DNA of 64,000 nt, taken from assembly GCF_009937955.1 (NCBI RefSeq), contig NZ_AP018439.1:6386001-6450000 (forward strand), read 5' to 3'. Positions 24,896-33,971 of this stretch are shown here, piece by piece. The position numbers and the translations under genes are program-made. How positions within the stretch are numbered: position 1 is the first letter of the stretch; every line of letters begins with the position of its first letter. Source of the DNA: Undibacterium sp. KW1 (GTDB lineage: Bacteria > Pseudomonadota > Gammaproteobacteria > Burkholderiales > Burkholderiaceae_D). Under the pieces are notes generated by a model. The model worked only from the letters and a program-made list of their open reading frames with translations. It was not told where the DNA came from and did no database searches.

Positions 24896-26665
24896 ATGAA
24901 ATCTTCCCTGACTGCTGTGCTGACGGCATTGCTCTGCAGCCTGAGCCTGCCTGCAATGGCGGCGGCTGATCCGAACAAGGTCTTGCATCTGTCCTTTGAA
25001 GCTGCCGATGATGGCTTTGATGCCATGCGTACCAATAGCGCCTATTCCAACTGGGTGTCTGATGCGATTTTTGAAGGTCTGGTCACTTACGATTATCTGG
25101 CGCGTCCGGCCAAACTGGTACCGAATACCATAGAGGCCATGCCCGCCATCAGTGACGACGGCAAGACCCTGACCTTCCGTCTGAAGAAGGGGATTTATTT
25201 TTCTCCCGATCCGGCATTTAAGGGCCAGCGCCGCGAATTGCAGTCTAGTGATTATGCCTATACCTTCAAGCGCCTGGTCGATCCAAACAACCGGTCAGTA
25301 CAGGCCAGCATATTGGAAGGCAAGATCGTCGGTCTGGATGAACTGATTGCCGCCGCCAAAAAAACAGGCAAGTTTGACTATGACAAAGCAATTGCCGGAC
25401 TGGAAACACCAGACCCCTATACCTTGATTTTGCGCATGAAGGCGCAACACCCTGGCCTGATTTACTATCTCGCCAAGCCCCTGGGAGGCGCGGTAGCACG
25501 TGAAGTGGTTGAGCATTATGGCGAAGCCGTCAACCAGCACCCGGTAGGCACAGGTGCCTATATGCTCAAGCAATATGTACCACGCAGTAAAATCATCCTC
25601 GAAGCCAATCCTGAATACCGTGGTTTTGTCTGGGATTTTCAAGGCACAGGCACGGACTGGGACAAGCAGATCATCAAGGACATGAAGGGCAAGCAAATGC
25701 CCCAGGTCGGTCGGGTAGAGATTGCCATCATAGAAGAAGAGCAGTCACGCTGGCTGGCCTTTGATTCTGGCCAGCTCGATTTTGAAATGCTGGTACCGGC
25801 AGCCTCAGTCAAATTGCTGGATCAGGGCAAGCTCAAGCCAGAATTTGCCGCCAAGGGTTTGCGGCTTTACCGCACTGTTGATCCCGGCGTGACCCGTACC
25901 TTCTTCAATTTCCAGGACACTACGGTTGGTGGTTACAGCAAGGACAAAATTGCCCTGCGCCGGGCGATTGCCCTGTCCTTCAATCATCAGGAAGAGATAG
26001 ACCAGGTCTGGTTCGGGCAAGCCATCAAGGCCCAGTCCATGGTGCCGCCAGATGTGACCGGGCATGACACCAGCTATCGCAACAGCAATGCCTACGACCC
26101 CAAACTCGCCAACAAGCTGCTCGACAAATTTGGCTACAAGCGCGGTGAAGATGGTTTCCGTACCATGCCCGACGGTTCGCCACTGAAGCTGCGCATTCAT
26201 TCTGCCCCCAAGACCAAGGACTATGCCCGCATGGAAGTCTGGAAGCGTTCTCTCGACAAGATAGGCATACGCGCAGAATTTCCGGTCGCCGGTTTTGCTG
26301 ATAACCTGAAATCGGCTTACCAGTGCAAGCTCATGATGTTTGGCATGGGTTACATCGCCGACATCCCTGACGGCATGGATTTCATGGAACTATATTATGG
26401 CAAGAATGCTTACCGCGGCAATCATGGTTGCTACAAATCTGATGCCTTCGATGCAGCCTATGAAAAGGCACGCCTGATGCCCAACGGGCCGGAACGTATC
26501 AAGTTATTCAATACCATGGAACGCATCCTTGAAGCCGACACCGTGCACAGCATGGAACTCTGGCGCGTGCGCAACTGGCTGATACAACCCTGGGTCAAGG
26601 GTTATAAGACTCACCCTATCTTGCGTGGTGACTGGCGCTTCCTGGATGTGGAAAAAACCAAGTGA
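24896..26665 (+). CDS. Family 5 ABC substrate-binding protein (oligopeptide/DppA-like), orphan
   Basis: 589 residues with a signal peptide (LTALLCSLSLPAMAAADPN). The SBP_bac_5 fold is clear: ISDDGKTLTFRLKKGIYFSPD, the SSDYAYTFKRLVDP segment, HPVGTGAYMLKQYVPR and the C-terminal block NTMERILEADTVHSMELWR. Members bind peptides, nickel complexes or sugars. It contains an insertion around residues 130-160 (IVGLDELIAAAKKTGKFDYD) that is seen in several betaproteobacterial relatives. No DppBCDF genes follow; the next gene encodes a Yip1-type membrane protein. Confidence 0.9.
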   Translation: MKSSLTAVLTALLCSLSLPAMAAADPNKVLHLSFEAADDGFDAMRTNSAYSNWVSDAIFEGLVTYDYLARPAKLVPNTIEAMPAISDDGKTLTFRLKKGIYFSPDPAFKGQRRELQSSDYAYTFKRLVDPNNRSVQASILEGKIVGLDELIAAAKKTGKFDYDKAIAGLETPDPYTLILRMKAQHPGLIYYLAKPLGGAVAREVVEHYGEAVNQHPVGTGAYMLKQYVPRSKIILEANPEYRGFVWDFQGTGTDWDKQIIKDMKGKQMPQVGRVEIAIIEEEQSRWLAFDSGQLDFEMLVPAASVKLLDQGKLKPEFAAKGLRLYRTVDPGVTRTFFNFQDTTVGGYSKDKIALRRAIALSFNHQEEIDQVWFGQAIKAQSMVPPDVTGHDTSYRNSNAYDPKLANKLLDKFGYKRGEDGFRTMPDGSPLKLRIHSAPKTKDYARMEVWKRSLDKIGIRAEFPVAGFADNLKSAYQCKLMMFGMGYIADIPDGMDFMELYYGKNAYRGNHGCYKSDAFDAAYEKARLMPNGPERIKLFNTMERILEADTVHSMELWRVRNWLIQPWVKGYKTHPILRGDWRFLDVEKTK

Positions 26666-26696
26666 GCATACTTCCCGGACTTGATCAGGACAAAAA

Positions 26697-27329
26697 ATGA
26701 ACCTGGCACGCAGTGTGTATCATGTATTGACAGAGCCCAGACAAGAGTGGCAAAGAATTGCACAAGATAGCCGCAGCAGCCAGCATGTATTCGTGCTGAC
26801 TGTTATACCCGTGACGGCTTTCTTTCTTGTGCTGGGTCTGGTGTCTGCCTTGCTGCTCAGGCATTTTGGTCCCGCAACAGAGATTGAAACACTGTCACGT
26901 GATTACCTGCGCATGCTCATCGTGACTACTGTTCGTGCCTATGGCATGGCACTGGTATTCATCTATATCATTGCCCGCATCATGCAGGGGCTGAGCCGCA
27001 GGCTTGGTGGCTCGTATAGTTTGCCGCAGGCATTGAAGCTGAGCATCTTTAGCATAGTGCCGCTGCTGATCGTCAGGTCGTTGCACATACTGCCTTTCTT
27101 TCGCAATGACAGAGTCACAGAAAATCTGATCGCGATGGCCGCGATCAATTTCCTGGCAAGCATCTACAGCATTTACCTGCTGTATCTGGGCTCGCCGGTC
27201 TTGCTTGAAGTGCCACCAGAAAAATGCGCTAAATTCACCGCGATCAGTGCTGCGGTGTTAATGCTGCTTACCTGGCTGCCCATCGTTCTGGTCGTCTTCA
27301 TGGCGAACCTGATGGGGAGTCTGGACTAG
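26697..27329 (+). CDS. Yip1-family membrane protein
   Basis: 210 residues with five membrane segments. The N-terminal amphipathic opening (MNLARSVYHVLTEPRQEWQRIAQD) followed by hydrophobic segments is typical of bacterial Yip1/DUF1282 proteins. YIP1 relatives in eukaryotes act in vesicle traffic, but the bacterial role is not known. It begins 31 bp after the binding-protein gene, so co-transcription with it is likely. It may help in assembly or recruitment, but this is a guess. Confidence 0.85.
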   Translation: MNLARSVYHVLTEPRQEWQRIAQDSRSSQHVFVLTVIPVTAFFLVLGLVSALLLRHFGPATEIETLSRDYLRMLIVTTVRAYGMALVFIYIIARIMQGLSRRLGGSYSLPQALKLSIFSIVPLLIVRSLHILPFFRNDRVTENLIAMAAINFLASIYSIYLLYLGSPVLLEVPPEKCAKFTAISAAVLMLLTWLPIVLVVFMANLMGSLD

Positions 27330-27336
27330 TTCACTA

Positions 27337-27642
27337 TTAGCTCATCACCGGCCTGAAAAAACTTCTCTCATAGCTGACGATGCACTTGTGTTCTTCAGCA
27401 TATCGGAACGCTGCCTGGCATTCTGCATCATCCATCATCTGTATGCGGTATTGTTCATACGCCGCCAGGCTGGGGAAGGTAAACAGTGCCAGCGCCACAT
27501 TATTCGCACCCTCAGAGGGCAGGAAATAACCGTGGTGCTGGCCGCCAAATTTGTTTACCAGCGGTATCCAGAGTTTGCCGTAATGTTCAAACTCTTTGAG
27601 TTTGGCGGGATCGATGATGTAGCGCAGATAGCAAGTAACCAT
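27337..27642 (-). CDS. NIPSNAP family protein
   Basis: 101 residues with the ferredoxin-like alpha/beta fold of NIPSNAP: MVTCYLRYIIDPAKLKEFEHYG at the N-terminus, GGQHHGYFLPSEGANNVALAL in the middle and SYERSFFRP at the C-terminus. Bacterial NIPSNAPs are small dimeric proteins of unknown activity. It is convergent with the Yip1 gene, with only 7 bp between the stops. Confidence 0.9.
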   Translation of the reverse strand: MVTCYLRYIIDPAKLKEFEHYGKLWIPLVNKFGGQHHGYFLPSEGANNVALALFTFPSLAAYEQYRIQMMDDAECQAAFRYAEEHKCIVSYERSFFRPVMS

Positions 27643-27697
27643 GATGTTGATCTGAGAGTGTAAGAGCCGCTATCTTACCTGCATATCCGCGCAGGCA

Positions 27698-28465
27698 TCA
27701 AACCTGGATCAGACCGCCATCTGCTACCAGTTCCACACCATTCACATAGCTGGCTGTGGCTGATGCCAGAAACAGTACTGCAGCCGCGATTTCCTCTGGC
27801 CTCGCCATACGGCCTGCCGGTGCGGCATCGACCAGATAGGCAGAGAAGTTGGCGATATCTGCTTCTTTCATGTTCAGGCCATTTTCCATGATCGGTGTCC
27901 TGGTGACACCGGGGCTGACGACATTCACGCGTATCTTCCTGTCCTTGAGATCATTCGCCCAGCTGCGTGCAAATGAGCGCACTGCTGCTTTTGAGGCATT
28001 GTAGAGACTCAGGTTGGGCATGCCCTTGCTGGCCGCGATAGAGGCATTCAGGACTATCGCAGAAGCTGGCTTCATTAAAGGTAGCAGGCTTTGCACCGTG
28101 AAGAACAGGCCTTTGACATTGGTGTCGAAGGTGGTGGCAAATTCAGCCTCTGTCGTGTTGCCAAACTGGTTGTGGATGGCGATACCGGCATTGGCGAACA
28201 ATACATCGATTTGCTCACCACTTGCGGCAATTTTGTCATGCAGGGCTTGCAGGTCACTGGTACTGGCAGCATCCGCCGTCACCGGGATAGCCTTGCTGCC
28301 GAGGATTTCGCGCGCTTGTTCAAGTTTGGCTGTTGAACGGCCAGTGATATACACACGTTTGGCACCAGCGTTGATAAAGGACTGGGCACTGGCCAGGCCT
28401 ATGCCTGAGGAGCCGCCAGTGATGACGATGATCTGGTCTTTGAATTCGTTGGTAGTTGCTGACAT
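27698..28465 (-). CDS. Short-chain dehydrogenase/reductase
   Basis: 255 residues from the ATG at 28465, which has an AGGA ribosome-binding site. It shows all classical SDR motifs: cofactor loop TGGSSGIG, LFANAGIA (NAG), catalytic Ser in LNASIAASKGMP, YxxxK as YNASK, and the closing loop VSPGVTRTPI. An Arg in the TGRSTAKLEQA segment after strand 2 suggests NADP(H) preference. It is most like glucose-dehydrogenase or 3-ketoacyl-ACP reductase types; the substrate is unknown. The long gene-free block at 28466-29160 lies upstream. Confidence 0.92.
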   Translation of the reverse strand: MSATTNEFKDQIIVITGGSSGIGLASAQSFINAGAKRVYITGRSTAKLEQAREILGSKAIPVTADAASTSDLQALHDKIAASGEQIDVLFANAGIAIHNQFGNTTEAEFATTFDTNVKGLFFTVQSLLPLMKPASAIVLNASIAASKGMPNLSLYNASKAAVRSFARSWANDLKDRKIRVNVVSPGVTRTPIMENGLNMKEADIANFSAYLVDAAPAGRMARPEEIAAAVLFLASATASYVNGVELVADGGLIQV

Positions 28466-29160
28466 TTCGGTTTTCCTGTGCAAGGGGGATAGGAAATGGC
28501 AGTATGGTAGATATGAATTGGTGAAACAATCCATGTTTTGTTCATGAGATTGGTGATTAAATTTCAGTAATTGGAAGTTATATTTTTGCGCCAAGTACCG
28601 TGTTCCGGCATCTAACCTAGCTGATCAGACTTTGAACTTGGAATTTTTTATTGACGTCATTCCAGCGTGCTCTTGGCTGGAATCCACCGGGCTGGCGCTC
28701 CAGAGACGTTCTTTGCATGCCGCGCAATGCGCTAAATTTAAATTCGTAGACTCACGAGTTAGATTTCTAGATACCCGCACACGTCATTCACGATTGCCGG
28801 TCGGGGGGCGACTGCTACATACCTTCCTTGCGTCGCCAAGAAAGGTATGTCAAAGAAGGCGAACCAGGCGTAGCCGCCCCTTCGGGGTTCCCGTTTGTGC
28901 GGTACAAAAAAATGGGAAATGCCCGAAACTCGCTGCCCTTGCAGGGCGCACAATCGCTTGCAAGCGATTGCCGTTACGCAGGCGAAGTGCATGCACTTTG
29001 AAACCCATGCTACACCTCAAACGCGGGCATTCCTTAATCCATTTTCTGTACCGCACAAACGGCGACTACACATGGGAACTACAAAAGTCAAAATCAGCCC
29101 CAACGTCTACACGACCACCAGTCAAATTTATTCAATCTTGATGGATCGACTATAGACTGC
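28466..29160. repeat. Gene-free block of palindromes and inverted repeats (composite repeat element)
   Basis: No credible gene is present. The modules seen are ATTCCAGC/GCTGGAAT (28659-28683), ACATACCTT/AAGGTATGT with an inner CTTG/CAAG stem (28817-28850), CCCC-TTC-GGGG (28877-28887), and a closing pair GTTTGTGCGGTAC (28893-28905) with GTACCGCACAAAC (29048-29060), extended by AATGCCCG/CGGGCATT. Inside the pair are GCCC-TTGCA-GGGC (28935-28947), a perfect 20-bp palindrome (28951-28970) and the 14-bp palindrome AAGTGCATGCACTT (28985-28998). From memory, strings like the 28817-28860 part recur across Burkholderiales genomes; I could not check this. Confidence 0.75.
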
Positions 29161-30243
29161 TTAATCCTTAGTCGGACGATACTGCCCAGCCCAACCTGCA
29201 AATGCGCCAACGCTGCGTGTCTGTATCCACAGCTTGCCTTCACCCTTGAAGCGGCAGACGAAGCCTTCGCCAGAGAAGAATAAAGACTTGTAGCCGCCAA
29301 CTTTGCTGATGCTGTATTCCAGGCCTTCGGTGAAGGCGACGATGTTGCCGGTATCAACGACGTAGCCATCTTTGACATCGATTTCTATGATGGCACCATA
29401 GCTGTTGAGCCACAAATCACCTTCGCCGGAGGCGCGGATCAGGAACAGGCTTTCGCCAGAAAAGAAGCCTTTGGTAAAGCCCTGCCATTTAGTTTCTATA
29501 TTGATGCCAGGGGTACTGGCAACAAAGGCGCCGCTTTGCAAATACAGGGTTTCGCCGCGCATGTAGCGGTGGATCAGGTCGCCTGGTGTTGCTGGGGCGA
29601 TACCGATTTCGCCGGGGCCGTTTTCAGCAGTGAATTCATTGAGAAAGAGATTTTCACCCGACAGCATGCGCGAGATGCCGCCTTTCATCTTGGTTTTCAT
29701 GACCAGATTGGTGTCCATCGTTGCCATGGCGCTGGCTTCCACTTTCAACATTTGTCCGGGTGGTAGCTGGACGGTGAGGAAGCCAAAGTCAGGGCTGCCA
29801 TCGATCCTGAATTTCAGACCGGCGAAATCGGTTGCTGCAACTGGCTGCGCTGGAGCCAGCGCTGTAGCAGTTGTACTGACCGCAGTTTCCTGTCTGGCGA
29901 TTGCTGGTGCAGCTTCAACGGGAGCTTGAGCCACAACTGCTGACGTAACTGCAGTTGCGGGTACAGCGGCTGTTTCGGGAGCCAGGACTTCACTTTTCGC
30001 CGCAGTATCCGCATCACCTTGCAGGCGCACCTTCAGGCCATTTTTTTCTATGGTCAGGCGGTATTTTTCTGCGGTCTCGCTATCAAGCCCGCGCTTGATG
30101 ACGCGTGGTGCGGTTTCCAGCAATTGCCTGGCTTGTTCTGCCGGGAGCTTGAACAGTTTTTCGACTGTAGCGCAAGCCTGTTCAAAACTGATGCCTTCAG
30201 CCAGTTCACCGGTGAGGACGACATCTATCATCGTGTTATTCAT
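29161..30243 (-). CDS. AIM24-family protein with extra N-terminal module
   Basis: 360 residues. Residues 1-75 form a small alpha/beta module (ISFEQACATVEKLFKLPAEQ, IKRGLDSETAEKYRL) of a kind also found at the N-terminus of several bacterial membrane proteins. A low-complexity Ala/Pro/Val linker follows (about 85-140), then an AIM24/TIGR00266 domain of two beta-barrel-like halves with the recurring SGENLFLNEF and SGESLFLIRA motifs. AIM24 proteins are trimeric beta-prisms; the yeast member supports inner-membrane organisation in mitochondria, while bacterial function is unknown. It is the last of three AIM24 genes in the operon headed by an M48 peptidase. Confidence 0.88.
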   Translation of the reverse strand: MNNTMIDVVLTGELAEGISFEQACATVEKLFKLPAEQARQLLETAPRVIKRGLDSETAEKYRLTIEKNGLKVRLQGDADTAAKSEVLAPETAAVPATAVTSAVVAQAPVEAAPAIARQETAVSTTATALAPAQPVAATDFAGLKFRIDGSPDFGFLTVQLPPGQMLKVEASAMATMDTNLVMKTKMKGGISRMLSGENLFLNEFTAENGPGEIGIAPATPGDLIHRYMRGETLYLQSGAFVASTPGINIETKWQGFTKGFFSGESLFLIRASGEGDLWLNSYGAIIEIDVKDGYVVDTGNIVAFTEGLEYSISKVGGYKSLFFSGEGFVCRFKGEGKLWIQTRSVGAFAGWAGQYRPTKD

Positions 30244-30255
30244 TTGTTTTTGTCC

Positions 30256-30936
30256 TTATCCGCGCACTTTGAGCTCAGGGCCCAGTAATTGGCCAAAGCT
30301 GCTTTCATTATGGGACTGGCACCAGACCGTGCCACGGCCAGAGAATTTGCAGACCATGCCTTCGCCACCAAGTATGGATTGCAACCAGCTCATGCCCGCC
30401 TTGGTGATGGAGAATTGCAGGGTTTCGCTAAAGGCGACGATGTGGCCGGTATCGACGATGTAATCACCATCGACTTCTATAGGATAAATAGCACCGAAGG
30501 AAGACAGGACTGCCGTGCCTTTGCCCTTGAGCTTGAGCCAGAAAATGCGTTCGCCAGACAAGAGGGATTTAAAGCCCTGCCAGCCCAGATCGACTTCTAT
30601 GCCTTCATCGCATGCCAGAAAAGAACCACCCTGCACGATGAGGTTGTCGTTGTTTAATGGCAGCACCAGCATGTCACCGGCGAGATCAGTACCCAGCCAG
30701 ACTTCGCCTGGTGTGTTTTGTGGTTCAAAATGATTCAGGAATAATGATTCACCGCCGAGCAAACGCTTGGCTGCCTTCAGTAATGAGCCTCCCTGTTTTT
30801 TATGGGTGGTCGTGGTGATTTGCATATTGCTGCTCATGGCCAGCATGGCACCGGATTCTGCAGTGCAGACTTCACCAGGACGCAGGCTGACTTTGGCTGC
30901 GGTATTACCAGGCTGATTGACTAATTCTACGTGCAT
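30256..30936 (-). CDS. AIM24-family protein
   Basis: 226 residues, a single AIM24/TIGR00266 domain: AESGAMLAMSSNMQI, GGESLFLNHFEPQ, LVLPLNNDNLIVQGGSFLA, LSGERIFWLKLKGKG and FGAIYPIEVDGDYIVDTGH. It ends in a short LGPELKVRG tail. The gene has an AAGGA ribosome-binding site. It is the middle member of three AIM24 paralogues, 9 bp from the upstream paralogue and 12 bp from the downstream one, so translation is closely linked. Confidence 0.9.
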   Translation of the reverse strand: MHVELVNQPGNTAAKVSLRPGEVCTAESGAMLAMSSNMQITTTTHKKQGGSLLKAAKRLLGGESLFLNHFEPQNTPGEVWLGTDLAGDMLVLPLNNDNLIVQGGSFLACDEGIEVDLGWQGFKSLLSGERIFWLKLKGKGTAVLSSFGAIYPIEVDGDYIVDTGHIVAFSETLQFSITKAGMSWLQSILGGEGMVCKFSGRGTVWCQSHNESSFGQLLGPELKVRG

Positions 30937-30945
30937 GATGCGTCC

Positions 30946-31605
30946 TTACAATTTTGGATTGAGCCAGCCAGCCAGGCTGGAAATGCTGCGCGTCTGTATG
31001 ATGATCTTGCCTTTGCCGCTGACACGCGTGACCAGGCCCTCACCACCAAAGAAGCTGGAAAACAAACCACCTGCGAGTTGCAGATTCAGGCGCAGCGATG
31101 GGTCGTAAGCCACCAGGTGACTGGTATCGACGATGTATTCACCATTGACTTCTTTTTCCAGCAATGCGCCATAAGCACCAAACCAGACCTTGCCATGACC
31201 GCTGACCTTGATGCGGAACAGGCCCTCACGCGCGATCCAGGAGGCGAAACCGGCAAAGCCCAGACCTATCTTGACGCTTTCTTCACAAGCCAGAAAAGCG
31301 CCGGGCTGCATGAAATACACTTCATCATTCAGTTCCTTGCACAGGATTTCACCCGGCGTAGGCTGAACGATAGTCATGCTGCGTGGTGTCGAAGTCGCAT
31401 TGTGAAAGCGGCTGATGAACAGGGATTCGCCACCCAGGTATTTGCGCAGCAAACCCTTGATGAGGCCACCATTGAAACGTGCCGTCAGGTCAAGGCTGGC
31501 ATCCATGCTGGACATGGCATCGGGCTCGGTCATGATGCTCTCACCGGGTGCGAGTTCTACCTCGACGTAGGAGAAGGCATGGCCCCCTTTGATATTTGCT
31601 TTCAC
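30946..31605 (-). CDS. AIM24-family protein (GTG start)
   Basis: 219 residues, one AIM24 domain: VEVELAPGESIMTEPDAMSS, LGGESLFISRF, KELNDEVYFMQPGAFLACEES and GALLEKEVNGEYIVDTSH. The start codon is GTG, supported by AAGGAG seven bases upstream. It follows the M48 peptidase gene by 20 bp and is the first of three AIM24 genes. Divergence between the three suggests an old duplication and a hetero-oligomer rather than recent copies. Confidence 0.9.
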   Translation of the reverse strand: MKANIKGGHAFSYVEVELAPGESIMTEPDAMSSMDASLDLTARFNGGLIKGLLRKYLGGESLFISRFHNATSTPRSMTIVQPTPGEILCKELNDEVYFMQPGAFLACEESVKIGLGFAGFASWIAREGLFRIKVSGHGKVWFGAYGALLEKEVNGEYIVDTSHLVAYDPSLRLNLQLAGGLFSSFFGGEGLVTRVSGKGKIIIQTRSISSLAGWLNPKL

Positions 31606-31625
31606 TGATTACTCCTTTTTGTGTT

Positions 31626-32840
31626 TCAGGATTGTGGTGTTGAGGACGGGCCTGCTGGCTTGTCTTTGGACTCGGTAGTTACTGGCTTGGCGACAAATTT
31701 TTTGACGGCTTCCTGCAAATCCTTGAAGGCAGCCTCTTGATTAATGTATGACCCTTCAGGTTTACCGATAAGTTCACGTAAATGCGCCATGCGTTTTTCG
31801 CTGGTGGGGTGAGTGCTCAGCAAACCCATGGCTTGCTTGTAGGCTTCACGCGCCTGTTTGTTGTCGATTTTTTCGAGAGCAGCCTTTTCTTCTGCAATCA
31901 TGCGCTCGAAAAAAACTGGCAAGCCTGCCGGATTGATGTTGGCACGTTTTAATAACAGCACGCCTTTTTCATCCGCATCGGTTTCAAAGCGTCGTGAATA
32001 TTGCTGGCTCAGCAGCATGGGCGCGGCATTGCTAAAGACTGCCAGCAAGCCGCTGACGTCGCCAAACACGGCACTGGCAACCAGGTAAATCCCGGCATTG
32101 CCGATGACATTGCGTGTGCCATGACGTTCTTCCACATGGCTGATCTCATGCGCCAGCACGCCCAGTAATTCTTCTGCACTGCCTGCCTTCAGGATCAGGC
32201 CAGAATGGATGGCAACATAGCCACCAGGCAGGGCATAGGCATTGGTGCTGCTGTCATTGACGATAGAAATAGAGTAGCGATACGGCGAATTCGGCAAGGC
32301 TTGCAACAGCGGACTGGTGAGTGGCTTCAACACCACGTCAGCCTCGGCTTTAGGCATGCGGCGATTTTTCAGGTCATCCTGGGCGGCCACGCTGGCACCG
32401 AGTTTTTCTTCCCATTCTACCGGCACCTGTTTGGCGGCATAGGAAGACATGGTGTCCATTTGCCACATCAGGCCTAGCGGCACTGCTATCAGCAAGAGGC
32501 TGAAACCTATTAATGCTCCCCAGCCATAGGCACGCTTGCGGCCCGCCGCAGCGATCTGGCGTGAGCATTCAGGGTGAGCAAGCAATACCGGGTTTTTCAA
32601 GATGCTGAGGTCGCTGGTGTACAGCACCAGGTCAGGCTTGTGGGCATGCTTGATGAACACCAGTTTATTCGCTGCACCACCCAGTGTCAGTTCCAGTTGC
32701 GCAAATGGCAGAGTGCCCAGCAAAGAGGCCACCTGATAACTGACCCCCAGTTGCGACAGGCTCAGTTCACCAGTATCCCGGCCACCGGGCAGGGATGCGT
32801 GAAAAGCGTGGCAAGGGTATTTGCTGGAAGCAAGCTCCAT
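31626..32840 (-). CDS. M48-family zinc metallopeptidase, membrane-anchored
   Basis: 404 residues from the ATG at 32840 (AGGAT ribosome-binding site). An N-terminal beta-rich domain of about 110 residues (ASLPGGRDTGELSLSQLG) precedes one membrane segment (GALIGFSLLLIAVPLGLMW) and an M48 catalytic domain with the zinc motif HEISHVEERHG and the downstream helix ETDADEKGVLLLKRA that supplies the third ligand. The C-terminus has a Lys/Pro/Ser-rich tail. M48 enzymes (HtpX, OMA1, BepA) deal with damaged membrane or envelope proteins. It heads an operon with three AIM24 genes, which suggests a shared role in membrane maintenance. Confidence 0.92.
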   Translation of the reverse strand: MELASSKYPCHAFHASLPGGRDTGELSLSQLGVSYQVASLLGTLPFAQLELTLGGAANKLVFIKHAHKPDLVLYTSDLSILKNPVLLAHPECSRQIAAAGRKRAYGWGALIGFSLLLIAVPLGLMWQMDTMSSYAAKQVPVEWEEKLGASVAAQDDLKNRRMPKAEADVVLKPLTSPLLQALPNSPYRYSISIVNDSSTNAYALPGGYVAIHSGLILKAGSAEELLGVLAHEISHVEERHGTRNVIGNAGIYLVASAVFGDVSGLLAVFSNAAPMLLSQQYSRRFETDADEKGVLLLKRANINPAGLPVFFERMIAEEKAALEKIDNKQAREAYKQAMGLLSTHPTSEKRMAHLRELIGKPEGSYINQEAAFKDLQEAVKKFVAKPVTTESKDKPAGPSSTPQS

Positions 32841-33068
32841 GTTGATCCTGAAGTAATATAAAAAGCTGTCTATGCTTGCTGAAGAAGCAGGCAAATTTAG
32901 TCAGAGCGTCAGAATTATAAAGCAGCGATCCGTATTTTTTGTTTAAGTTTTCAAACCTGACAAAACATGGTATTGACGCAATAGATTGTGGCTGTTAGCA
33001 CATCACCTGCAAGTATTATGTTTCCCTGTGTCGATATAATGCTTTCGTTATTGAAAGAACTCCTGCCC

Positions 33069-33947
33069 ATGTCACCAGACTTGAATGATTTACTGGCTTT
33101 CGCCCGCGTTGCCGAATGCCGCAGTTTCCGCCAGGCTGCGCAAGAATTGCAGCTCACGGCTTCTGCACTGAGCCATACCATGACCAGGATGGAGAAAAAA
33201 CTGGGCATGCGCCTGCTGCAAAGAACTACCCGCAGCGTCAGCCTGACACCGGCGGGTGAACGCCTGCTGCAGAGCCTGCAACCGGCGTTGCAAGAAATCC
33301 AGGGCGCTCTCGAAAGTCTGAATGAACTCAGGGACAAGCCAGTTGGCCGCTTGCGCCTGAATGTGCCGCGCCCGGCGGCGCAACTCACGCTGGCCCCGGT
33401 CATGGCCGCCTGGCATGCGGCCTACCCTGAAGTCGAACTTGAAGTCGTCAGCAGTGATGCCCTCATCGATATCGTAGAACAGGGCTTTGATGCCGGCCTG
33501 CGTTTTGGTGAAAGCCTGCAGCAGGACATGGTGGCTATCCCGGTGGGGCGCGAAATCCGTTTTGTCGTCTGTGCCTCTCCTGCCTATTTGCAAAAACACG
33601 GTGTACCTGAAACGCCACATGAGCTGTTGCAGCATCAATGCATACAATTCCGTTTCCCCAGCGGGCAAAGATATCGCTGGGAATTCCAGCGCGGGCAGGA
33701 AAAAATGGAAGTTGCCACCACCGGCGCCCTGGTGTTTGATGATTTCTATGTGGCGACGCGGGTCGCTTGCGATGGTGCCGGGATTTGCTACACCTATTGT
33801 GGCTATGCTGATGAGCTGGTGAAGCAGGGGAAATTGCAATACGTGCTGGAAGACTGGTGGCCAGCGCCTGAGCGCAGCTATTTATACTACCCCAGCCGCC
33901 GTCATCAGTCGGCGGCTTTGCGGGCTTTCATCGATTTTATGAAGTGA
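33069..33947 (+). CDS. LysR-family transcriptional regulator
   Basis: 292 residues from the ATG at 33069. The winged helix-turn-helix (LNDLLAFARVAECRSFRQAA, LQLTASALSHTMTRMEKKLG) is followed by an effector domain of the CrgA/DmlR-like subgroup (PVGRLRLNVPRPAAQLTLAP, FDAGLRFGESLQQDMVAIPV). It is divergent from the M48-AIM24 operon (228 bp gap), which is one candidate target; no clear dyad was picked out in the gap. The downstream gene on the opposite strand encodes an unknown secreted protein. Confidence 0.93.
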   Translation: MSPDLNDLLAFARVAECRSFRQAAQELQLTASALSHTMTRMEKKLGMRLLQRTTRSVSLTPAGERLLQSLQPALQEIQGALESLNELRDKPVGRLRLNVPRPAAQLTLAPVMAAWHAAYPEVELEVVSSDALIDIVEQGFDAGLRFGESLQQDMVAIPVGREIRFVVCASPAYLQKHGVPETPHELLQHQCIQFRFPSGQRYRWEFQRGQEKMEVATTGALVFDDFYVATRVACDGAGICYTYCGYADELVKQGKLQYVLEDWWPAPERSYLYYPSRRHQSAALRAFIDFMK

Positions 33948-33971
33948 GTCATTAGCATATTTCGGCGTCAT

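Noticed and set aside
28632..29155. Long open frames (up to 169 codons) on both strands in the palindrome block
   Set aside because: They run through palindromes and have odd, Arg/Cys/His-rich composition and no ribosome-binding sites. They are best explained as frames created by repeat sequence.
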